This document shows, one piece after another, positions 12,896 through 26,322 of a stretch of DNA of 64,000 nucleotides (positions within the stretch are counted from its first letter, which is position 1; every line of letters starts with the position of its first letter). The notes beneath the pieces are model-generated. The model was not told the origin of the DNA, ran no database searches, and saw nothing but the letters and a program-made list of their open reading frames with translations. Made by a program: the position numbers and the translations under genes. The stretch comes from Isoetes taiwanensis (lineage: Eukaryota; Streptophyta; Lycopodiopsida; Isoetales; Isoetaceae): NCBI GenBank assembly GCA_021234155.1, contig JAJEKV010000035.1:3486224-3550223 (forward strand), given 5' to 3'.

Positions 12896-13899
12896 TCAAT
12901 TAGTTATTTGCATATCACCATCGGAATCATTTTGTAGATCTGGATTTACCAACAAAAGAATATCCGTGAGGGAGTTTTTCTCCAGCTTATATTGCACAAT
13001 GGAAATATCTTTATACGATGCTGAGACTCAAGCTTAAAGTTTGTCATCTATTATTTTCGGTGATCCATTTTTCTGCCCCCCATTGGGAGAAGCAGGTTTG
13101 CAAATGGTAGATTCAAATAATGTCCACCTTTATTTTTTAGTAATGTGTGCTTAACCTAAGCCCAATTTCTGGGAGAGTATTTGGTTGCTAGAGTCAGCCT
13201 TGTTTGACAAATATCCTAGTAAGGGTGGGTTCACACCAAGAGGTTATTTCAACTAAAAATCGTTCACATCCAATTTTGTTAGGGTTTTGGTTAGACTTGG
13301 GGTTAAACCTTAATGGTCTTGGTTACGTTAAAATTTAGCCTTCCGTTTAGATCTGCGTTGGTTATGTTAAAGTTTAACGATCTCTTTAACTGTCCCTAAA
13401 ATTTGCATTTGGGTTTATCCCCTGTCCCCGAGCACATTTAGGTTCCCTAAAAAAGGAACAGAGGCCGAGGAAGAAAATGTCGGTGACGAAGCTAGGCATC
13501 TGCGATATCGACTAACGACCATCCAGGATCCAGTTGCGTCCATCTAGAAGCTACCGACCATCCAAGATCCAGTTGCGTCCATCTAGAAGCTTGATCTGCA
13601 GTAATCTATTGCTATAGGTACTTTCATATATTTAAACACAAAATCCTGATCATAGAATCCTTAACCCGTGTTTAGATATTCAACAAATCGCTGATTTTTG
13701 AAGTAGTTTACGTACATGCATATGAGCATGAGGCAGAAGCCAATGGTCGCAGGGATGATAGGCCATGAACTTGCTCTTGCTGTTGATATTACTATGGTGG
13801 CCTTCTTGGAGAAAAAGAGCCCCATTTTTTTGAGCCTTCATCTACGATCATGCATATGCATTATAATCAATGAAGAGGGCATAGGCCACTAGAGCTGGT
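12896..13899. other. Intergenic, with a short tandem duplication
   Basis: No gene recognised. A unit of about 38 bp containing ccagttgcgtccatctagaa occurs twice in tandem between about 13518 and 13592, nearly unchanged. The first few hundred bases after 12895 are probably the 3' untranslated region of the enoyl-ACP reductase locus. Confidence 0.5.
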
Positions 13900-14330
13900 A
13901 ACTATTGAGAAAACGAGAGCTGTGGCACTAGCATGGCATCCTACGGTTGAATCTTCAAAGGGCTTAAATAGCTCATGGAAAAGGTCGTTGACACGGAGGA
14001 CTTACCAAATGGGTCTGTAAAACAGGAAATTCAGAAAGTGAAGATTGTGCAGGTGAGTCAAGCACTTTTAAAATATCTAGAAATCTGAATTGGGCTAGAC
14101 TTTTCAGTAATGCTACATCCTTGCAGATATGGGATTCAATGTTCAAGCCATATGAGGAACTTGGAAAAATCCTAATTCAAGATTTAATGATCTGGAGAAA
14201 TGGGATCACCCAAGGAAAAGCACACAGAGCAGAATTATTGTGGTTGGATTTCCAGCCTATGTCCTTCTGCAAGCTCTTTTCAAAGCTAAATCTGGATCTG
14301 GAAGCTTTGTTCTATGTAATTCCCTAGGCA
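13900..14330 (+). pseudogene. Unrecognised spliced gene fragment
   Basis: A coding-looking piece ends at 14052 with the codons for IQKVKIVQ followed by a gtgagt donor. After an acceptor ttgcag at about 14127 a second piece reads IWDSMFKPYEELGK and continues, in a shifted frame, through VVGFPAYVLLQALFKA to about 14320. The frame changes at least once within the second piece. I do not recognise the protein. Its position just upstream of a malic-enzyme exon does not show that they belong to one gene. Confidence 0.35.
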
Positions 14331-14939
14331 TCTCATGAACTTTTCCAGTTAGGATATGGATTTCTTATATTTGTATTTTCTTATTCAGCTGAGAGGTTAC
14401 TATCTATAATAGGCCACAAGACAATATAATGGACTGAATCTTTGAATATATAGATCAAATTTATCAAAGAATATACAGATGGAGACGTGGTAAATAAGAA
14501 GTGCAGTTCAACCGAATGAATTATGCTACATTAAGCAACACTGCAAAAACTTTGCTGTGCATGGCCGAAATGGATCTTTGGAACTCTGGGATTGTATAAA
14601 CAACTCAACGGGTCTAGAATTATGGGCTTATATGTTGTCAATTTTGGCTCAGGGTTATTTAAGTTTTTGCACGTCTAAGGTTTTTGCTGCTAGCATAATT
14701 AAGTTTACTCACTCCATGTGACCTGAGTAGGAGGCGGAACAGGGCTGCTGAATTGATTTTTATGGGGAGCAGAATACCCATTTGGGATTTGGACATAGAT
14801 GAAAGCATAAAAATCAAGAAGCAGGCAGTTCTCATGGCATATATTTCTGTTCTGCTGATCATTGATAGGTAGAGAAGCAGTACAAAAATCCCATTCTATT
14901 TTCTGCTATTTTATTTAAGCTGACACGTGGTTGAATTTA

Positions 14940-15020
14940 TTCTGTAGAAATACATTCAGGTTTTGCCATGGTGGTAGACGTTGGAACTAACAATCAAAAG
15001 CTCATGGATAATCCAGTGTG
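14940..15020 (+). pseudogene. Isolated malic enzyme exon
   Basis: After a ctgtag acceptor the sequence encodes MVVDVGTNNQKLMDNPV and then reaches a gtaagt donor. The string DVGTNN-K-L is a hallmark of malic enzymes (oxidative decarboxylation of malate to pyruvate, NAD or NADP dependent), in the segment preceding the catalytic domain. No other exon of the family is visible within several kb on either side, so this is a gene fragment left by duplication or transposon capture. A longer gene with unrecognised diverged exons cannot be excluded. Confidence 0.55.
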
Positions 15021-16933
15021 TAAGTTATTTGGCCCTTCTATGTTAATCCAGTTATAAACATCTATTGATAATGCATCCAGACTTAGGAGTACAACATACT
15101 TTCAGAGCAAAGTTCTGATGCAAATTTGAATAACATGATGTGATTTATGTCCATTGCATCATGCATGTCTTGTCTTTGGAAAACTAATCTGATTTAACTA
15201 AATTTCTATATCTAATACCTTAATCATATGTTTGTGTAATGGCAGGTTCAACCTATTTGTTCCATGTTGTTTATGACACATTTGAAACTATCTGGTTTCT
15301 ACATGTTTCTATTGCATATATGGCATGAAGAAGTTTGGATAATGGAACTGATATTGCATCAGTTCGAGATTAAAAATGCAATTCGTTGAAGCTCTTTACA
15401 AAGAAAAGATCTCAGCTTGAAAGTGCAACTTAGACCAGAGATCCGACCCCATGAAGGATAAACCGTACAAATATCTATGTAAAGCATTGAAAATATGCAA
15501 AATATAAGATCATCAGGGCTACATGCAACCAAATGCCAGTCTCCCTGCCATAACAATATAGGACATAAATAAACCTTTGTACTGCAGGTTTTGAATTCAA
15601 GAAAAGGATTATTAATTAGTGGAAATCTCCCACTGTATTCCACAGTTCCTTCTTTCCTGTTTTTAACATGGTTTGCTCTATTTCCAGTAATACGGCACTG
15701 ACGCATGGGCCTAGCTTAGCAGCTTCTCAAGGAGAAGCAATTGATTTCCCACAAGGTTTTCCTTCAATTCCAGTTTCCATCTTCGAGATGGATTTTTTCC
15801 TTTTCCTAGAGCAGTTGGCTGCATTGCCCGGCTGCAATGATGCTCGGATGTTTAAAGGGGTTGGGTTTGCATTGCCCAGATGAAATGATGGCCCAATGAA
15901 ATGAGGGCGAAATGAAACTGTGATGAATGTAGTTGTGCCAACATCCTTTCATAAGAGCTACATTTAGACAATAAAAGCTACTTTATGGCCAAATCCGGCA
16001 TCTTAGTATTGCATCTTAGTATTGCTTTTTTTTTGTTTTTTTTTTGGAAAGATGAAATACATATAACTATCTATGTAGTGATAGCTAATACCATATAATG
16101 GTTCGCCTCCTTTATAACATAGGAAGGCTAGATAAATATTCTCAAAGTTCCTTATAAACACAAAGGTCTTGAGAATTTAGGAATATTTGAACTTTTTTCT
16201 AAAAAAAGATGAACTCATATAGCTTTAAAAAAGATTGTTTTGGACCTTAGCCAGACTTGTCGGGGGCGAGGACAGGGTTGCATTCATGGCGGCACCATCT
16301 AATTTCAGGCAAGTTTAGAGCACCATCTCTAACATTTTCAAAGCATTCCTCTTCTGTTCTTGTAAAAGCGTCTTCTGTTCTTGTAAAAGCACTTTTGGCC
16401 GTTGGATTCTGAAACCCAGACAATCTCGAGCCCTTGGATTCTCATCTGCATTATATCGTAAGGACATTGATTGTTCACGGGTGAAAAAAACACAAACGGT
16501 TTTCCTTGAAGGGCTCCGATTGTCGGAAACGTGTCCGATGATCCTTGCCGCCCGTTGCTCCCGCCGGAGCTTGCAAGCAAGACGTAGCTCCGGAGCTTGC
16601 AGCAGCTCAAGATCAAGCCGCAGAATCTTTATTAGGTAAATTATATGTTATCTATTTTGTAATCTGGATTATATTGTTTCTGATCCTCTGAATGCGCTTC
16701 TCAGCTCTGGAATCGCATTATGTCCAGCGCCGTGATGTTTTACCTCCGCCTGAAGCGACGCCCTTTCGCGGTATTTCGCTGTTTGCTTGTTTTCCTTTAG
16801 TTTCTTTGTTTATTTGCTTGTTTTCATCGTTTTCCTTTTGATTTCTTTTGTTTCATGCAGAAGCTTCATCCCGAATTTCGAAATTTTATTTCAAATGGGC
16901 CGATTTTCGTGACAGGGCCAAAAAGGGCATGAT
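15021..16933. other. No gene recognised
   Basis: Short frames on both strands (for example 15359-15706 minus and 15668-15883 plus) lack domains. The stretch from about 16690 to 16930 precedes the B3 fragment and may contain its upstream exon and intron; the pyrimidine-rich run near 16780-16860 ends in catgcag, an acceptor-like site. Confidence 0.45.
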
Positions 16934-17640
16934 ATGCTTGTTGAATTTCTGACCTTCAAAAAGAGGGCCTATTTGGGAGCTGGATGGATCCAGTTTCTTG
17001 AACGAAATGGGATATCATGTGGAGACATTTTGCTCTGTAGATTAAGTCCGCAAATAAGGACCATGGCAGTTGACGTTTGCAGCCAAAGCGCTGATATAGA
17101 GATGTTTTCTAGCAAGATTTATCCAAAAATATCTGAAGCCAGAAGATCCGAGCCCGGAAATGATTATACCGATGAAGAAAAACATTCAAATAAAGATCCT
17201 GGAAAAAGACAGGAAACAGAAGAAGGATTTGCAGCAGTTTATAAGGAGTTTATCAAATCGAAATTTCAAAGTGACCGTGGTACAGAGTCGGATTGCTAGT
17301 GCATGTGTAAGTGTAGCAATCATTTTTGCACTCTATTTTTTTTCGTTTTGGCAGAGGATCCAAGGTTTGTATTCTGCAATTTTTTTTTGTGTGCGCTGAA
17401 AGGATAGGCACATAGGATGTGAAAGTTCTGGCTTTTCGATTTGTGTTGCAGTTAATTCCGGCAGCGTATGTACATTATATGCCTGAAGAGGGAGGGAAGC
17501 TTACATTGATTGGCCCTGATGGCTATAAATCAAAGACGAGGCGCTCAACGCGAAATGCCTCCATTAGCCGGGGTGGTATGCATTCAGAGACCGCTATCGC
17601 TTGAAGGTGGGAGATGAAATGGTCTTTGAGATTTTAAGCC
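16934..17640 (+). pseudogene. B3-domain DNA-binding protein fragment (REM-like), frameshifted
   Basis: The first piece (16934-17299) contains GWIQFLERNGISCGDILLCR, matching the end of a plant B3 domain (W..F...N.L..GD...F). It continues into an acidic, charged linker and a gtaagt donor near 17309. After an acceptor at about 17451 a second B3 start follows: IPAAYVHYMPEEGGKLTLIG and PDG. The end of that domain, LKVGDEMVFEIL at about 17594-17634, lies in another frame, so a base has been lost or gained near 17590. B3 proteins bind DNA as plant transcription factors; REM-type proteins often carry two or more B3 domains. It is incomplete at both ends, so I treat it as a gene fragment. Confidence 0.65.
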
Positions 17641-18368
17641 TTTCATTGTGGAAGGTTCATATTTTCAGTTGATGCTCAACTTGAGCAGAAAACCAGACTT
17701 TTCCTCAAATTCCGGCTTCTTTCTGAAAACTAGGTTTCCTTTCCCACTATCGTGTGACGTGTGGTGTTGCATAATAAGAAGTAGAAATTTTAAATGTCTA
17801 TTTCTTTTTTCAACATGTACAAAGTTTAACATTTTGTGTAATTTAGTATGCTTGGTTAGAAAATTAATGATAGGTTAAGAGGAAATTGTCAAGAGTAGAG
17901 AGATATCTTGTAGCAAATCTACTAACCAAATAAAAGCAGAGTCGCCTGTAATCACTTTGGATGTGTGATCCGATAATCTATATCGTGCAATAAATCTTGC
18001 TCAGGCTATAAGAAATTGGTCATGCTTTCTTTTCTTTACACCAATACCTAACACTCTAGCTTTTGATGCCATATGAACAAATGCTAATCTAGTAGAACTA
18101 AACAAATCATCTTTTGGAATGTTAAATCTTGCCTCCCTTTCCAGTAGCATTAATTCTTGTTTTTTCCTGATAATTCTTCCTATTGACTTCAGTAAGCAAT
18201 GAATATAAAAACAGAAAACAATAAATTAGAAACAATCAAGAGATAGAAATAAAAGAAATAGAAACATCAAGAAATAAAGAAATTACCTGGAGGCAGGGTG
18301 TAGAGCACCATCTTTCTTACGAGTTTGTAACAAAAATTTAACAAGCACCTTATTCAACTTGAGCATGT
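17641..18368. other. No gene recognised
   Basis: AT-rich sequence following the B3 fragment. One 76-codon plus-strand frame (17648-17878) has no visible domain. Confidence 0.4.
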
Positions 18369-18773
18369 TCAGATCTTCAAGTGGAAGACTTGTATCAAGT
18401 TTCTCAAACCCCCATAATCCATCAAACTTTTGTCTAGCCGAGTTGGTAAGTTTCTTAGACTTATCTTCGCCCCCTTTTCAATTTCAGAAATAGCCTTCTC
18501 ATCAAGCTTCAGAAACTCCTTAAACTCTTTATCATTTGGCGCCTTACGATCATCATTGTAGATTGTCCCCTCCCTAAACCATGGCTCATTTCCAAGATCT
18601 TTTAACAACAACTCGACTGCAGCAAGATCCGTGCATCCAACAAGCTCACAGTCTTCTTCATTAAAAAGTGTGAATGAAGGACTGATACTAGCAGAGCAGT
18701 TAGAAACTGCATGTCCAGAAACTAAACTCAACCTAAGTAGAAGGATAATAAACCTTTCAGCAACAATAGACAT
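18369..18773 (-). CDS. Unknown protein with possible signal peptide
   Basis: An open minus-strand frame extends up to 18824, but an acceptor-like tgcatgcag lies just upstream of the methionine at 18773. From that methionine the protein is about 134 residues. It starts with a hydrophobic segment (IILLLRLSLVSG) that could be a signal peptide. Then come two cysteines (EEDCELVGC), an acidic and lysine-rich middle, and NLPTRLDKSLMDYGGLRNLI near the end. I do not recognise a family. It may be one exon of a larger gene. Confidence 0.35.
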   Translation of the reverse strand: MSIVAERFIILLLRLSLVSGHAVSNCSASISPSFTLFNEEDCELVGCTDLAAVELLLKDLGNEPWFREGTIYNDDRKAPNDKEFKEFLKLDEKAISEIEKGAKISLRNLPTRLDKSLMDYGGLRNLIQVFHLKI

Positions 18774-19854
18774 CTTGAAACCTGCATGCACCACATGAAA
18801 AACAAAGGTCAGTAAAAAAAACACGAAAAAAGAATTGCTTTAACAAAAAATCAGAGGATATAACCTCCAAATTATACAAGAAGTCCCCCGAATGCGCAGA
18901 CACGAGATTAGCCAAGATTAGCCGAGATTAGCTAAGATTAGAACTCCTCTACAACGTAGAAATCGCCAAGATTACTTATATTGTACAAAAATTAACTAAA
19001 GATTAAAGAAACAAAAAAAAAAAAAAAATCAACAAAATCCTTACAAAAATCTTCAAGAACAAGGAGATTTATTAGATTAGTACGCTGAAATACTGCACCG
19101 AGTAGTGCTGGATGAAGATTCACCTAGAAATAGACACATTAAAGATGCAAAAAAACTACAAAAAAACGTGAAATGCATGCAAAGATGACCTCAAATGGCA
19201 TCAATCTAAGCTAGATGAGCCCTCGTAAACCTCCGCCGTCCTCTGCTACTGCGTTTCTCTCAAAACTCAAAAACAATCGAAAATGCATGTTGCCGATGTG
19301 GAACATAGCCACATGTTCGCGAAATCATAGGGCACCCGTGGCTTATGTTTTTGCAACGTACCACCAATAAGCACAATTTCATTAAAATAAGAAATTTTGA
19401 TTCCAATTAGGGATGAAAATCCTTTTAATCCATTTTATGACCATTTTTGAGCAATTATGGCGCATTTAGCAAAAAAATGCATCTAAAGTGCAATTTATTG
19501 GCCATTAATATCGAGAGGGGGAAAACAACAAAAAAAAAATACGCGAACTTAAGTTAGCAAGTTTTACCTATTTTACAGAAGAAGGGCATCATTAACTTCA
19601 AATTGACAAATTTACATCAAGAAAATTTGTTTATGAAGCTAAAATACTAAATTTGTTGTCGAATTGAATCAATGCCATTAGTAGGATCATGCTTTTCTTT
19701 GCCAACATTCATAAGAATGTCAAATCCTGCCCCCACTAAATGCCTCTTCGCCAAAGTTGTAAGCCGCATTTTGGATCTCATCGCGACTAAAAATCTTCGC
19801 TGGTACCAAGTCGGATCGAAGGTGACTCCACAAAGAAATCTCCTCGGCATACCC
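18774..19854. other. No gene recognised
   Basis: AT-rich intergenic sequence. Near 18904-18945 a short motif (agattagc) is repeated three or four times. Nothing else stands out. Confidence 0.4.
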
Positions 19855-20335
19855 GAACGTGCATTTGCTATAGCGCATCAAATGCATGCCGGGTGAATGC
19901 ATCCTCAATATTTTTTGCATGCTAGTGAATGCAAATGGCGCCATGGCGCCATTTGCATCCTCAAAGATGCTTGAAATGGCACCTTGAGGATGCAACATGG
20001 TGCCATTTACACCCCAAAGACCCAAAAAATTTCCCCCAAAAAGGGTGTTTGGGGTGCAAATGGCTTGCATGCCATTTGCAACTGCTTTTGAAATTTTTTG
20101 GTGTTATGGGTGCAAATGGCTTCATGGCTTAATTTGCATCCTCAAGGTGCCATTTCCAAACATGATGAGGCATCCACAAAGATGCATTTGATATAACATT
20201 CGATCAAATGCATGGTGGTGAATGCAAATGGCCATGGCCCTTTGCATTCCTCAACATGCATTTAATAAAAAGCAAATCATGCTAAGGATGCATGCCATTT
20301 GCCTCCCTCAATATGCATCAAGCAAACATATATTC
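19855..20335. repeat. Hairpin-rich ATGGCGCC/GCAAATGG array, variant form
   Basis: Multiple nested palindromes such as gcaaatggcgccatggcgcc and its complement, interleaved with gaggatgca and tgcatcctcaa in both orientations. It is related to the arrays at 775-1152 and 21205-21578; the phrase aatggcgccatggcgccatttgca is shared with the last 60 bp of the latter. There is no oligo(T) run here. ORFs in this stretch are by-products of the repeats. Confidence 0.7.
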
Positions 20336-21204
20336 AAGAAACTGGTGCTATTTGACTAGGAAAACTAAAAAATCAAGTAAAAGAAGACCTACCTTTGCCT
20401 TGGAGACTTGCCTTCATGATTCTTGATATCTTTAGTGTCTAGAGTGATGAAAACAAAGGCGCTAAGCATTGGCGCCGGGTGACCGGGCACTAGGCGCCAG
20501 GCCATCTAGTCAAGCAGGCGCCGGGCGCTGGCGCTTAGGTCCAATGGGCCATCTAGCAAGAAACCTGGGCAATGAAGTCGGCGTACGGGCAAATGCGAAA
20601 GCGGGAAGCGGGGGGATGTAGCGGCGCTTAAGCAAAGTGGATGTAGGCCGCTAAGGGCCATCTAGCGATGGCGCTGGCGCTAGGTCCAATAGGCCATCTA
20701 GTAGCAAAAGCCGGCGGCAGCGAGTTTGGCGTACCGGTAGTCGCAGCGCCGCGAAGCAGCGGAATGTAGGTGGCGCTGGCGGGTGGGTATGGCGAAGCTC
20801 GTGGAAGGCGAAATAAAATTTAAAAATGCCCGCCAAATTTGAAACCCTCCGCCCGTAGCCCAAATTTGAAAGCCCTCCCTCAAAATTTGAAATTCAAAAT
20901 TTGAAATCCCAAATTTGTTGTTGCCGCCGACATATCATTTCTTTAGGCGCTTGTATAGATCCTTCTATAGGCGGATGCGGGGGTCTTCGATGGTTCCATA
21001 CCGACGGCACTTCTAGGCTTCTTCTTCATCATTTATTTTCGTGTAACATTAGTCGCTTTGCACGTGGTTTTTGGCTTTTTTTGAGGCGCTGCAATATTCT
21101 TACAAGATCCATATACTCCGGTCCGCCGATAGTTTTTTCACCAAAATGGTGACCACCATATCCGTAAGTCTTTCTATATGCATCGCCTTTTTGTTAGAGC
21201 CATT

Positions 21205-21541
21205 CATCACATGTATACATCCAAATGGAGCCATTTGGGGCCCCATTTGAGCCCTCAAAATGGCTTCATGGCCCATTTGGGGTGCCGGGGCGTATACCAC
21301 CCAAATGGCTTTTTCCATTTAGAGGGTGCCGGAGGGTAGGTATACCCCCAAATGGCGCTTATGGAGCCATTTGGGGTGCCATTTGGAGCCCTCAAATGGC
21401 TCCATGGCTTCATTTGGGGGTGCCGAGGGGCGTGTATACCCCTCAAATGGTGCCATTTGGGGTGCCATGGGGCAGGTGTATACCCCACATGGCACCTTGA
21501 GGATGCAAATGGTGCCATAAATGGCGCCATGGCGCCATTTG

Positions 21542-21578
<37 letters not shown>
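21205..21578. repeat. Hairpin-rich CCAAATGG/GGTGCCAT array ending in oligo(T)
   Basis: Copy B counterpart of 775-1152. Repeated units of CCATTTGGGGTGCC and their complements, with tataccccc interspersed, end at an oligo(T) run at 21545-21578. Six-frame translations give long apparent ORFs on both strands (repeats of PFG, PNG and MAPF), which reflect the palindromes rather than coding. Confidence 0.8.
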
Positions 21579-21579
<1 letters not shown>

Positions 21580-22149
21580 CACACCAGCCTACCGCCTACG
21601 ACCTTTCTTGCAATTCTAGCCTATCCACGTGTAATTTCCACCTCATCAAAATCTGAAGTGGCATCAATCTACACCATTGAATCTCTAGTTTCATAAATCA
21701 AGGGTCGAGGAAATTAGAAAATGGCCAAGAAAATAGAACGGAGATAGGATGAGTCGCAATCCCTCTCCCAATTCCCTATTTTCTTTCTCCTCCTTTCCAT
21801 TTCTTCACCGCCTCCTCCTCGCTTTCCCTGCTTCTTTCCATTTCTCTCTGCTTGTTTCATTGCGGTCATTGGCGCGGTCGGCATTTTCGGGTGTGTTGGC
21901 ATGCAAAGGCAAGGGCGTAAAAAATAAGCTTTGCATCCATAGTTTCTAAAAGCGGCATTTCATGGTCGCGATTGCCAGCTGCAGGCAGCTTGCCATGGTT
22001 AGATCGAGCCCCAAACAAATTAGAAGATATTTTCGAGATATCGTAGCGTAACTTATGTATCTTCATAAACATGTATTCAAGGAACATGCTATGCTTGCTT
22101 ATGATTTTCCAATCTCGTGGTTTATCTTATTAATCTTGGACATGGATGT

Positions 22150-22979
<830 letters not shown>

Positions 22980-25030
22980 TTGATGGTGAGTTTTTCAACG
23001 CGTTTCCTCGTTTACGTTGAACTGTTAATCTAGATATTAAGGCCTTTCCATGGTGCGTAGTTTTAGGGCAATACACCCTAGGTGAAAAACGTCAAGAGAG
23101 CTTCCGTAAATGGATGGTAGCATGTTCATGAGGACGATTCTATAGGTAATACATTTGTTCCGCCCATTATCCACTTAGAGAGTGCTTTTAACGCGTGCTA
23201 ATTATTGCGGTTCTCGTAGACTTTTTTCACCGCAGCATTCATCTTGACATTCTGGGTTGTGCCTCGTGCCCCTCAAACCCTAGCATTCATGCGAGAAGGA
23301 AAGTGTTTTTCTTCTTGATTTACTGGGCTATGCATCATCCAAGGTGATGGCAACCATGTCAAAAAATTGCCACGAATTCTAGTTTCGCCCTCCCGCTGGT
23401 ACAAACTTTGCCATTTGTAGTTTTATTTAGGGTTCGTGATTAGCACTTCAATTTTATAACCAAGCATATATCATTCAAAGTAATGCATTCTACACTTCCA
23501 AGTATTCTATAATCATATTGATGATAAATAAATCCAATTCTGAATTGGAAATTTTGTTGCGTAAACTCTGCTCCTCCTCCAACCTCCGGATCCCCACTAC
23601 GGCAGCAGTTGCTGCTTTGCTGTAATTACAAAGCATATGTGGGTCAATTTTTGTTCATTTTTGTGGAGCTCAAGATACATTGTATGATAAAGCAGACGCC
23701 ATTATTTCCGCCAAAAAGCACAAGCCTAATCAGATATCTTGCCATTTTATCACCATGGAATTATAGGGGTTGGAGCTTTCACTTGCAGCTTTGAGCCGAA
23801 CTTTTACTTGGAGGCTAGAACTGCAAGGCCATACAGAGTATGCAAAATTAGAAGGTACGTTGATTTCTTTCGTTGAATTTCGGTCCTATAGGGAAAATAT
23901 CCGAGACAAAAAATGATGATTTTGCATTCCGTATTTAACTAGTTGTGGATGAAGTAGTGGTTGCAATCATGAATAGTCCCTGCATGCTTTTGTTGTAATG
24001 CATATTTGATTTTAAAGATGAAGCTCCAATGCAATAACAAATTTTGTTTTTTGGATGTACAGATGGAATCATGCCATTATAAAATGAGGAAATAATGATA
24101 GCACCCACATATTGGTGGTAAATTGTTGTTTTTGGCTATAGAACATCATTATATTTTGTGAAGAGGTACATTTAGCTTTAAATTAGACCAATATGGTCTG
24201 TATTAGACCATAAAATTGTATAGTTTCATTGTATAAACATTTTATGAGCAATGTTGTAACAATCAACTTGAACTGTATTGCTGTAACAAAGTGTAATTGT
24301 ACCACAATAAATTGTGTCTTTACCAAAGGCCACGGTGTGCGAACTTTGCTTTATGGATAACTTTTAATACATACTGTGTGCATAAGCATATTTTATAAGG
24401 GAATATATGAAGTTTTATCATGCACACATATTTTATAAGATCAGTGCCAGTGCCGAAGCATCTTTCAAGAACTATAAGCATTTTGCAGTTCCAAAGTAGG
24501 CAAGAGTAGAATGCTTAAAAGAAGGAGCCCAAAGTCTTAACCAAAGTGCAAATGCCTAGGCCATGGTAAGGATACAGAAAAAGCAATTCGTTCAATGCAA
24601 GTAATTCTCTCATACACTGAAATGCTTACAAAATTCTCATAACTAGTTTAACTAGGCACGATGAGGTACTTGTACACATGTCGTGAACCGGCTAGGAGCT
24701 TTTTTCAAAAAGCCCCACCCACCGGCCTACATCCTTTCCTCAAATTCTAGACTATCCATGTTGCACTTCCACCTCAAAGAAAAAGTGATGTGGCATTAGT
24801 TTCCATCATTAGATCTTTTTCTAGATCTAGGGCCATGAAAATTAGATAACCGCAAAAAAGGCATGAAGATGGCACCAAAATTAGATAACCCAAAAAAAAA
24901 GGCATGAAGATGGCACCGTAGCGCCAGGTTCTGGACGTAGCATAAAAATACCTTTGTGCAGCCTAAATCAACTACCAAGCCTTAACCAATTTGACCTTGC
25001 TAAAGCCTTCGGTGTGCCTTTTGCTAGTAA
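22980..25030. other. Non-coding part of long repeat copy B
   Basis: Colinear with about 2510-4510 of copy A. No ORF with a recognisable domain. A 45-bp phrase containing ggcatgaagatggcacc is present twice at about 24858-24919. Confidence 0.5.
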
Positions 25031-25265
25031 ATTTTTTTTTTTTTTTTTTTGGGGTAGGTATACCCCCAAAATGGCCATTTGGGGGTGGTTGGGGAGAGGG
25101 GGTATACCCCCATTTCCTTAGTTGCTAGGGGAGTATATATACCCCCAAATAGGGGTTGGGGAAAGGAGGGGGGGGGAGGGGAGGGGCTGTATACCCCGGG
25201 GCACCCCCATGGAGCCATTTGGGGAGCCCAACGAGGGCAATTATACATGCCATTTGGGGTAAAGA
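25031..25265. repeat. Oligo(T) plus CCAAATGG/GTATACCCC array
   Basis: Starts with about 20 T residues at 25031-25050. Palindromic units follow (tacccccaaaatggccatttgggggt) with G-rich runs near 25155-25190. It belongs with the other hairpin-rich arrays, but the oligo(T) is at the opposite end relative to 775-1152, so the module may be inverted here. Confidence 0.65.
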
Positions 25266-25285
25266 GAGCCACCCTTCATGGCAAG

Positions 25286-25425
25286 GATGTTGATCCATTG
25301 AATTTAGCAACGAGAGATCACGAAACTGTGGTGCCTATTGAACTTCCAATCATATGTTTGGGGTGCGATAACATTGGTGAAGCAAAGAGGTGCATTTATT
25401 CAGGGCCAAGCCAAAGAAGGATGTA
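25286..25425 (+). pseudogene. Short coding-like exon of unknown family
   Basis: In one frame it reads DVDPLNLATRDHETVVPIE then CLGCDNIGEAKRCIYSGP and ends SQRRM before a stop. The composition looks coding, and the corresponding part of copy A (about 4640-4800) retains pieces such as EITLV and GAFIRLPKDV in shifted frames. I do not recognise the protein. Confidence 0.3.
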
Positions 25426-25886
25426 AGACCGTTTGAGGCTTGTATGCTATAAACATATGTATGATAGATGTGTACTACTCAATGCGGTATCATACACCGC
25501 AAGGTCTATAAATCTATTCATGTATCTTAAAAATATATGTATGATACATAGGTGTCATACCTGTGTACCTAACACATGCAGAAGGTGTATGATACCGAGT
25601 AAATATGTTTTCTAAATATTTCATGGTGGTGTATACAACCCCTGCATAAGGTATATGATACAGGGTACTCAACCCCTGCATAAGGTCTATACAACCCCCA
25701 AAATAAAAAAATTCCAGTTTACTAAAAATTTTCCCATTATAATGAAATTGTGCTTCAATCGGTGGTTTCCAGCTGGAAACTGAAGCGGCGCCGCCACCCG
25801 ACGTTTCCAAATACTTTTGCTCTTGTATTCTCTCCTTCAAATTCTTCACCATTTGCTAAGCCACAGGAAAAAATCCACCATCTAGG

Positions 25887-25992
25887 AAAAAACAAGGGCG
25901 TTTTGCCTTTTTTTGGAAAGCATTGGAAATTGTTTTCATTGGAATGCTCAGCAATTTGGCCACTTCTGTTTTGCAAAACGCCCTTGTTTTTT
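25887..25992. repeat. Foldback with perfect 20-bp arms
   Basis: The arms aaaaaacaagggcgttttgc (25887-25906) and its exact complement (25973-25992) enclose 66 bp, which contain a second short inverted pair (agcatt / ggaatgct). Overlapping ORFs on both strands here are products of the foldback. Confidence 0.75.
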
Positions 25993-26322
25993 CTCTCTGT
26001 GTGGAAGCCAGGTTTGGAGGACTCCAGGTTGTTAGATATGTCCTTGATGGCCATGCACAACAAAGGAAGGATGCACAAGGTGACAATGCCAAGGGACTTG
26101 ATGGCGATAACTAAGCAGAGGGAGATTTGAAAGACTTTAACATGACAGACATGCAATTGCACTGAGAACAATCTTTGTAAGACATGGGTCAGCAAGATGG
26201 AGTCTATGAAGATGTTAGACATGTGCACCAATACCTTGAACATGTACACACATGCATCGCATGATCAGCTATCTCATATTGCTGATTGCCAAGTGCATAG
26301 TTCACAGCAACCATCATAGGTC

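Noticed and set aside
21225-21582. Six overlapping ORFs of 64-91 codons
   Set aside because: Produced by the palindromic CCAAATGG array; both strands are open with the same repeated residues and there is no domain.
25755-26249. 164-codon minus-strand ORF
   Set aside because: Overlaps the perfect foldback, has open frames on the opposite strand, and shows no domain.
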